64,000 nucleotides of DNA from Molanna angustata (lineage: Eukaryota > Arthropoda > Insecta > Trichoptera > Molannidae): positions 10,349,756-10,413,755 of the forward strand of contig OY754987.1 of the NCBI GenBank assembly GCA_963576475.1, read 5' to 3'. Positions 57,083 to 64,000 of the stretch are shown piece after piece. Both the position numbers and the translations under genes were made by a program. Position 1 is the stretch's first letter; every line of letters starts with the position of its first letter. The notes under the pieces are model-generated. The model had not been told where the DNA came from. It made no database searches and saw only the letters and a program-made list of their open reading frames with translations.

Positions 57083-57099
57083 TTAAAAAATATCTTTGA

Positions 57100-57800
57100 C
57101 TCCCGACAGGGAAAAAAATCCAATGTTTGCGCATATGCAATAATAAAAATATTCGATTATATGTCTTGTTTTTCTTAACATAATATTTATAGGCAAGCCA
57201 AGATTTTCGGCTTCATAAACAATTCCGCTACTGCTTACGTGTCCTATTGGTCCCCCCGACGTAGACGATCATTTGCGAGAAACACTTTTTCACACAGCTA
57301 TAACTTAATATAAGTTCGTCTCTTTCACAGTAATTATTTGGTGTGAGAGATAATTATAATGTGCTTGCACAGGAATAATAAAGAAAATACGTCTGCAGTG
57401 TGTCTATTATTATATTACGATCTCTTTTGCATTTAATGTATTCTGTCGTGCGTGCTCTTTCTTGGTAATATTGTAAGAATTCGTTGAAATGTGCCATTTT
57501 TGTAGAGCGTGTCCATATATAAAATGTCATTGGTCAAATCACTGTTCATTTTTTTGTCAAATAATCATTTTTTTTATATATCTAATAGGTAAAACCGTAA
57601 AAATCATTGGATATCATGGTAAAATGAATTTACATCTTCCTCTCCTCTTCCTTTCCTTATCCTTTAGTTTTCCTATCATTGCTATGAATTGTTCTTATAA
57701 GCTATCTTCTTTTTTTTTTACTTTTCTTCTGCTATCTTTATTTATTTTGTAATGTGATTAACTTATTGCCATAGTACACATTATTTTGTATATTTATCAT
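57100..57800. other. AT-rich spacer, nothing recognised
   Basis: No gene seen. Confidence 0.4.
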
Positions 57801-57814
57801 TTACTCTAGTTGGT

Positions 57815-57895
57815 TGGAAGAAATTGTCATTAGGCAATAAGCCCACCAGTGTACTAATTATATGTACAACAGGATCCAAATAAAGAAATAATAAA
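57815..57895 (+). repeat. retroelement 3' end copy
   Basis: GGCAATAAGCCCACCAGTGT and ATGTACAACAGGATCC-AAATAAAG correspond to 5170-5240. It is followed by an AATA-rich tail. Confidence 0.5.
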
Positions 57896-57911
57896 TAAAT
57901 AAAGTAGTAAA

Positions 57912-58012
57912 AGTACTTTGATTTCATAAAATTGTTCAAAATTGCGTGGTTAAAGGGCATTAGATTTCCATGAAACAACCAAAAGTTTTGAACAATTTTA
58001 TGAAATCAAAGT
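57912..58012. repeat. 28-bp inverted repeat
   Basis: ACTTTGATTTCATAAAATTG onward (57913) and its reverse complement ending near 58011 enclose about 45 bp. Confidence 0.8.
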
Positions 58013-58019
58013 ATTATAT

Positions 58020-59200
58020 CTATGTATACATTTACTTTAATCTTTGTTCGGGAAACACAGCCTTAGAAGTAAAAGTGAGCATATCTTAGTTAGTGTCTTT
58101 TGTGGGTTGGCTGTTTTCTGTATAATTACACTTAGCTGACAAATTTAGTACCTACAGCAAATTCTTCAGCAGTTATGTATTTAGGACATATTGGAAAAGG
58201 GCCAAGGTAGGCACCGATCCCTTGGAGTGACCTTCTTAGTCCAGCTTTTTAGCTACAGGATCTTCAATCACCAGACCCCTTTCCAAGACCGTCCTGGAGG
58301 CGGACCATTTTGTCGAGCGATAAGCCATCCCCAGTCATGAAACCCACGAGGAAGAATTATACGTGTATGAAATATCATGATGATTGAATGGACTCCCTAA
58401 AACAGTCGCTTTGATTCAAACACAATGACGTCAAAACACTAGACACGCAGTATCGGTTACATACTGTGGGGTGGTTTATAACAAGCTTTGGCGGGTGTTT
58501 AGCCATACAATGTAGTTAATAAAAAGCAACTCTAAATCTTCCTAACCATATTGCGGCAATCACATCCAACCCCTATTATATGTGTAAAGCAAATAATAAT
58601 AATAAGATATCGCGTTATTATTACTGCTCACCCAACCCCACGCTCCAACACCCAATGTAATATGATGATAATATTAAATATCAGAAGTACGATTAAGAGT
58701 CCCAGAGGAAATATATCCCCTTTAACAATTAAACGAAGGAGGGATTAGTTGGGTTTTATTGTACTTTTTCGCATTTTTATCTCGTCATACATTGAATCGT
58801 GTGAATATTTTCTTTAATATTTTATTTATTTTTTATATATGCTTACCTACCTATTTTCAATGTACATTGGTGAGCTTATTTCCATTAGGCATTTTTTTCC
58901 AAATAACCATTTTACAAAGTGAGATAAGATAAAACATATTTAGATTTTAATAGGTCATAACAATATAAGGACTAATAGGACCAGTTGATAACGGTAAAAG
59001 GAAAAATACATGTAGAAACATAGTCAATTTTGTTTGATTTAAATATAGATACCTTGTGTAATGGAGTTCTGACAATTAAAAAACATTTGACAATAATTAA
59101 CTATAACACTATACTTATAAATATTTAATACGCAGTAACTAGAATATTCTACCAAAATATGGTCTCCAAATTACGATTACATAAAACTAACCTTATAGTT
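58020..59200. other. spacer, nothing recognised
   Basis: 58150-58520 is somewhat less AT-rich but has no open frame with a recognisable motif. Confidence 0.35.
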
Positions 59201-59680
59201 CTATGACATAAAAACAATAGAATCTGTCCAAACAAGACTAACACGTATTTTGGATTTTAGAGAGTGGAAAAGCCATCAATTTGAGTGTTATAATGGCAGG
59301 CTGGTGTATCTTCATCTGATATCATAAAACTTCTTATTCTTCATCCTCTGGTTTTAGGCCAAAGGCTTGTTTTTTCAGTCGGAGACTGCCTCTTGTGATT
59401 TGGATGTCCAGCTGTCACTTCATCTTTTTGCTGGTCTCCCCCTTGCTCTACAATCATCCGGAACTTCCTTGAACAATAAACGAAAAATCGCAGATATGAT
59501 GATACTATATAAAATATTGAATTATCAGTTAGATGTACCAAACATCCTTCCTCAAATTCAAATAACAGTACCAATTAGAAATATTTTTCATTTAAACGAT
59601 TTTTATTGCGAATATCGGCTATTTCTCTCCAGTTCCTCGCTTAATCAGAATGTACAATTCAGTTCATCAAATTAATAACA
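59200..59680 (+). pseudogene. LINE fragment interrupted by a LINE A-like tail
   Basis: 59220-59330 and 59470-59680 encode parts of a Jockey/CR1-group tail (Q-T-R-L-T-R-I-L-D-F; N-N-K-R-K-I-A-D-M-M-I-L-Y-K-I-L-N). Between them, about 59335-59465, the minus strand encodes A-R-G-R-P-A-K-R followed by S-D-S-W-T-S-K-S-Q, with an AGAATAAGAAG tail: a short nested LINE 3' end. Confidence 0.55.
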
Positions 59681-59689
59681 TTGATATAT

Positions 59690-60629
59690 TCTCAAACTCC
59701 AAATTAACTTTCAAAAAACACATAATATCCCAGTTACATCTTAATTCTTTTGTATAAATGTATGTAGGTATAGCTATGATGTATTTTTTCATTTTTAATT
59801 CTTGTTTAACTCTCATGTTTCACTTGTTTAATATTTGCGTCTATAACTCTAAACTTATTTACTTACTTTCCGCGGGGACACGGAAGGAGCCTCCACGTAG
59901 ATTGAGTTTCGGCTAATTCGGAAAAAAGCAATCAGGCGTCCCTGGAAACGGCAGAATGCCGGCCAATCCTTCCACCACTGGAGCACCAACTCTAAACTGA
60001 CTGTGTAATTTCCACCCGCAACAGTATGATTATACTATTGTATAGAATAGACACTGCACCTTCCGAACAAAAATAGCCTATTTAGTGTGGAACGGGAACA
60101 ATCACCTGGTTCATAATTGCATATAATTGTGTCAATAAAAATTGTAAACTGCTAGCCCTAGAACAGGATTTCCTAGTTTGGGCAGCAGTAATCTACTTCT
60201 TGGTGTCATTATAAATATGGTGTGATAAAAGGTAAATATATAGCATAAAACAATATAGGTACAAAAAAAAAATTCAAAAATCGTTTATAACAAAAGCAAA
60301 CAGTAAAGCCATAGAAAATATATACTTACACTCTCTACATGATACCTGTTGAGAAATTCATGATAAAAATTGTGAAATCATTACTCTCCATTTTACCATA
60401 GAAGTGTAGAGAAAAAATGTTCTTAGTTATGTAACTAAGCAGGCAAGTACACAAATGGCTAAGTAATAAGTATGTAGGTTGGTATTGGCTCTTCACAAAT
60501 ACACGGGCATATTGGTTTTCAATGTTAAACGTTTAGGAACCCTACCGGGATCATTACACAGGGGCGAAATATGCCTTAGGGGATGAATTAGGAACTAAAT
60601 TGAATTTAACACAATTTACATTATTTTTA
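59690..60629. other. AT-rich spacer, nothing recognised
   Basis: 59860-60000 is less AT-rich. No gene seen. Confidence 0.35.
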
Positions 60630-63184
60630 TCTAAAGTAATAAAGCAATCAAAATGTTAGTGTTTGTGTGTGTGTATGTGTGTGTGTGTGTGTTTGTCTCA
60701 CGCCTTCTGAAAAACCAAGAGCATCTAAAAATCTAATTTATGTGCGAACGTGTACCTGTATACCTGATGCAGTGTCACGCTAAAAATAATGCGATAAAAA
60801 TGCTGAATTTTAAAAATATTTCAATAATTATTTTTTTCATACAAAATTTTCCAAGTCGTATCTGTCAAAAAAGTGTACATTTTGCACGCAAATATCTGTT
60901 AGTTTAAAAGTTAGAAGTACGTATTTACACGAAAAAAATATATTTTCAAGTATAACTTAGCGTTTGAGTGAAAAACATGGTGAATATTTTGTATAATTAT
61001 AATGTTTAACTTATTTTTAATGTAAGCGTTTTGTACATGAACGCCGCCATTTTAATATCTTTTCATACAATATTTCATTTTCCTACCGAATGAATATGTT
61101 CTTGAAAATAATAAACCTTTGAATTAAATGTAATTATGAAATAATAAAATGAAACACAAGACATTACAGCAAGTTTTAAGACATATATTGTAAAAATGTG
61201 TTTATTATTAGTAAAGATATAGGCATAATAAAATTGCATAATTTGTAAATAATATTTGATTTTTCTGACAATTTTCATTTTTATGGCATCGAACAAACCA
61301 ATGTATGTAGGTACCTACATATTCAAAAAATGTCTCAAACCATTTGATATTTTTTACGTATTGGAATGGTTACTATGGTAACGGAAAGATTCTGATATTC
61401 AAATAAAATTTGTTATGAATCGAATTTATTTAGAACATTGTTGTAGGTAGGTACCTACCTATTATTATTTACTTACAAATCAACAATATACTGATTTCCT
61501 ATCGGAAAATTATTTTATTTATTTATTTATGAATGTATGAATGTATGCAAGCGATGTGCTCCTAAACCGTATGTCCGATTACAATGAAACTTTGGCGAAT
61601 TGTCGAGCGTGTGCCCGAGGTGGTTTCTGGATTTAAACATTTTTCTTATTCTTCTTCTTCTTCGTGTATTTGGTCATTTTACCAATGAAAGCGGAATATC
61701 CTGGGAAAAGAAGGTCCGACTGTCCCTCCATCTCTTCGCAGGTCTTCCAGGACGGTTTCTGGATTTAAACTTTTTACTTCTTCTTCTTCATCGTGTATTT
61801 GGTCATTTTACCTATAAAGGTGGAGTATCCTGGGAAAAGAAGACGGTGCTTACATCTCTTCGCGGTTCTTCCAGGATGGTTTCTGGTTTTAAACTTTTCT
61901 TACCCGAATGAAGGGACGGGATGTAATTGAAGGGAAGGGAGGCACTAAAGGGCCTGAAGGGACGGGAGGTATTAAAGGGCCTGAAGGGACGGGAGGTACT
62001 GAAGGGCCTGATTGGAAGGGACGTGATGAGGGATTGAAGGGACGGGATGTACTGAAGGGCCTGATGGGACGGGAGGTACTGAAGGGTCTGAAGCGACGGC
62101 TCCTGGAGTCTAATTATTTTTCTTCTTAATTTTATGTAGACCTTTAAGGACAGTTTTAATACAAACTATTTCCTATAGATTAATCTTCTTCTTCTTTTAT
62201 GAAGACCTTTTGCTCAGTTTTTATACAATCTATTTCCAATAGTCTAATTCTTCTATTTTATGTATTTTTTCTTATTTTATGTAGACCATTGGGATTTTTT
62301 AAACAAACTATTTCTTATAGTCTTATACTTATTCTTCTCTTTTTTATTTAGACTTTTGGGTTCGTTTTAAGTCTAATAGTCTATTGTGCAGAAATATTAT
62401 TAACGATATGCACACTTGATGAAAATACATATGTAAAAACGAATGGGATGTGGGATGTGAAGATGTAACCTGCACTAGAATCTTTTCAATACTTTTGTTT
62501 AATCAAATTTAAACCATTTATATCATCCTATTTTAAATAATTTTTAACACCTACATAATATATTTGATTTCGTTGACAATATTTAAAGAAAGGGAGCTGT
62601 GGCCATTACTGAATTCTTCACAACGTTTATATTCAAATTATTTACCATAGTTTAAGTCTTCTTCTTCTTCGTTAATGTAGACTTTTGTGTCAATTTTAAG
62701 TTCATCAGTCTAATTGTGCAAAAATATAATGCACACTTGATGAAAAAATATAAAACGAATGGGATGTGACCAACACTGGATCTTTTCAGTACATTTGTTT
62801 AATCAAATTTTAACCACATCCCAACATCCAAAATTACTAAATATTCAATAGGTAAGTACATATTACAATTTGTTTTCGATGATAATATTTAAAAATGGGG
62901 GTTGTGGCCAAACCAATCTCTTTACAATGTTGATAAACAGTCATATTTAAAACCATTTCGAATAGTGAAGAAATTGTATATTATACTTCATTCACACTTT
63001 ATAGCAATATATAAAAAATAATGGGTTGTGGCCATCACTTGAACATTTTACAATCAAATTCAATCATATTTCAAACCACTTTTCATAGTCTTTTGCAAAA
63101 TAATTGGGTGACAATATTATAAAAACGATTGCTTTTTCCTTCACAATTTTACATTCTTGGCCAACGGCGGGACATAAAAGCTAG
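60630..63184 (+). mobile_element. Helitron-like element, copy 2 (2555 bp)
   Basis: It starts TCTAAAGTAATAAAGCAATC after an A and ends GGGACATAAAAGCTAG before a T, the same terminal bases as copy 1. The interior follows copy 1 closely, with fewer TTTCTGGATTTAAAC units and a minisatellite of GAAGGGACGGGAGGT-type units at about 61910-62100. No protein is encoded. Confidence 0.75.
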
Positions 63185-63194
63185 TATAATAATA

Positions 63195-63480
63195 TGTAGC
63201 AGATCATCATCATTATTGGCGCAACAGCCTTGTGTGGGCCCTGGCCTCCTCCAGAATCCTACTCCAGCCGTCCCTGTCCTCCACCGCTCTCCTCCAGTTT
63301 GCTTTTCCGATCGTCATTATGTCGTCTTCTGTATCGTCCAGCCATCTTAGCTTGGGCCTGCCTCTACTTCTTCTGCCCTCTGGATTGGTATTAAGAACCT
63401 TTTTGGGGATACGATCATCATTCATCCGGCTGACATGTCCCAACCACTGCAGTCTACGTACTTTTATGACTTGCATTATG
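63195..63480 (-). pseudogene. LINE family C 3' end
   Basis: The minus strand encodes L-Q-W-L-G-H-V-S-R-M-N-D-D-R-I-P-K-K-V-L, G-R-R-S-R-G-R-P-K-L-R-W-L-D-D-T-E-D-D-I and W-S-R-I-L-E-E-A-R-A-H-T, then a (GAT)n-type tail at about 63204-63217. It sits just beyond the Helitron-like end. Confidence 0.8.
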
Positions 63481-63539
63481 TTGGGTTCGTCATATAATGT
63501 CTGTAGTTAGGAACCTAAAATTATGAAATGGAGACCATG

Positions 63540-63665
63540 GGATACGAAAAGGGGAATAATTCGGCCTCAGAACAGATGCAAAAGAAGAGACGAGTGAAAA
63601 CATCTATAGAGGAGACCTATATCCAGCTGTGGAAAGATGATGGCTGAAAGAAAGAAGAAGATTAA
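63540..63665 (+). pseudogene. RTE-like LINE 3' end
   Basis: A frame ends E-E-T-Y-I-Q-L-W-K-D-D-G-stop before AAAGAAAGAAGAAGA, the same terminus type as at 37230. Confidence 0.5.
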
Positions 63666-63699
63666 AAGGTCAAAATCTAAAAGACATTTGTAATACCAA

Positions 63700-64000
63700 T
63701 AGCCACCATCATCGGGATTAAAGCTAGAGCGGATACCTCCAGAACAAGGAAATCTCGACTGAGGACCTCGGAGATGAGGGCTTTATATACGATGTATGTA
63801 TAACCGGAAAACTGATATTTTCTGCATCTCCCCCCAAAATCGCATACATGTCCTGATCAGTCTCTAGCATTCCCCATCTGTCCAGGTTTACCTAGCACCT
63901 GCCTACACTCGTTCTTAGTCTGTTCAGGGAATTCCAGGCTGTATATGGTAGTCGGTGACCCGTTGGAAGTACCTCTGTTCGTTCATGGAAGTTTTCACTT
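63700..64000 (-). pseudogene. LINE family D fragment, runs off the window
   Basis: The minus strand encodes E-N-F-H-E-R-T-E-V-L-P-T-G-H-R-L-P and A-W-N-S-L-N-R-L-R-T, like 50370-50470, with stops. The centre is diverged. Confidence 0.6.

Overview
The window is eukaryotic nuclear DNA from an arthropod, most likely an insect. Evidence: AT-rich spacer, GT/AG introns, abundant RTE-like and CR1/L2-like LINE 3' ends, a BEL/Pao LTR retrotransposon, tRNA-derived SINEs, Helitrons, and CACTA-, P-, mariner- and piggyBac-type DNA transposons. The order cannot be fixed from the sequence. I found no convincing host gene. Nearly everything that can be named is mobile DNA, much of it nested.

Layout. 1-5.5 kb: LINE and SINE fragments. 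One RTE-like LINE (about 3804-4780) is split by a TA-flanked inverted-repeat MITE. 5.5-18 kb: a second copy of that LINE is split by an 11.76-kb insertion, 5793-17552, with CACTG.../...GAGTG ends and shared subterminal motifs. I read this as an autonomous CACTA (EnSpm)-like transposon. It carries a four-exon SAM-domain gene (9178-12259) and, 58 bp downstream, an intronless 821-residue transposase with N-terminal zinc fingers (12318-14783). The element has itself collected a perfect palindrome, giant (AT)n and (GT)n tracts, a foldback element inside an intron, a SINE and a mariner-like fragment. 17.97-19.23 kb: a P-superfamily derivative that keeps a THAP exon with its splice donor.

19.8-28.6 kb: LINE and SINE debris, a 73-bp tandem array and a small Helitron-like element. 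28.59-31.49 kb: a Helitron-like element with TC and CTAG ends, repeated at 60.63-63.18 kb. 31.6-32.3 and 37.7-38.16 kb: two inverted copies of an unnamed repeat. The second is the landing site of a nearly intact BEL/Pao element on the minus strand (38165-44585; 399-bp LTRs differing at one visible base; 5-bp CTGAA duplications). Its gag and pol are in one frame, separated by a single UAA.

44.6-60.6 kb: mostly unassigned AT-rich DNA with LINE fragments, a (TTTA)n tract, a SINE, and a 553-bp TTAA-flanked foldback element with two 232-bp arms. 60.6-64 kb: the second Helitron, then LINE fragments.

The main biological unit is the CACTA-like module: a zinc-finger DDE transposase next to a spliced SAM-domain partner. 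The P-like THAP element and the Helitron pair are the next most informative.
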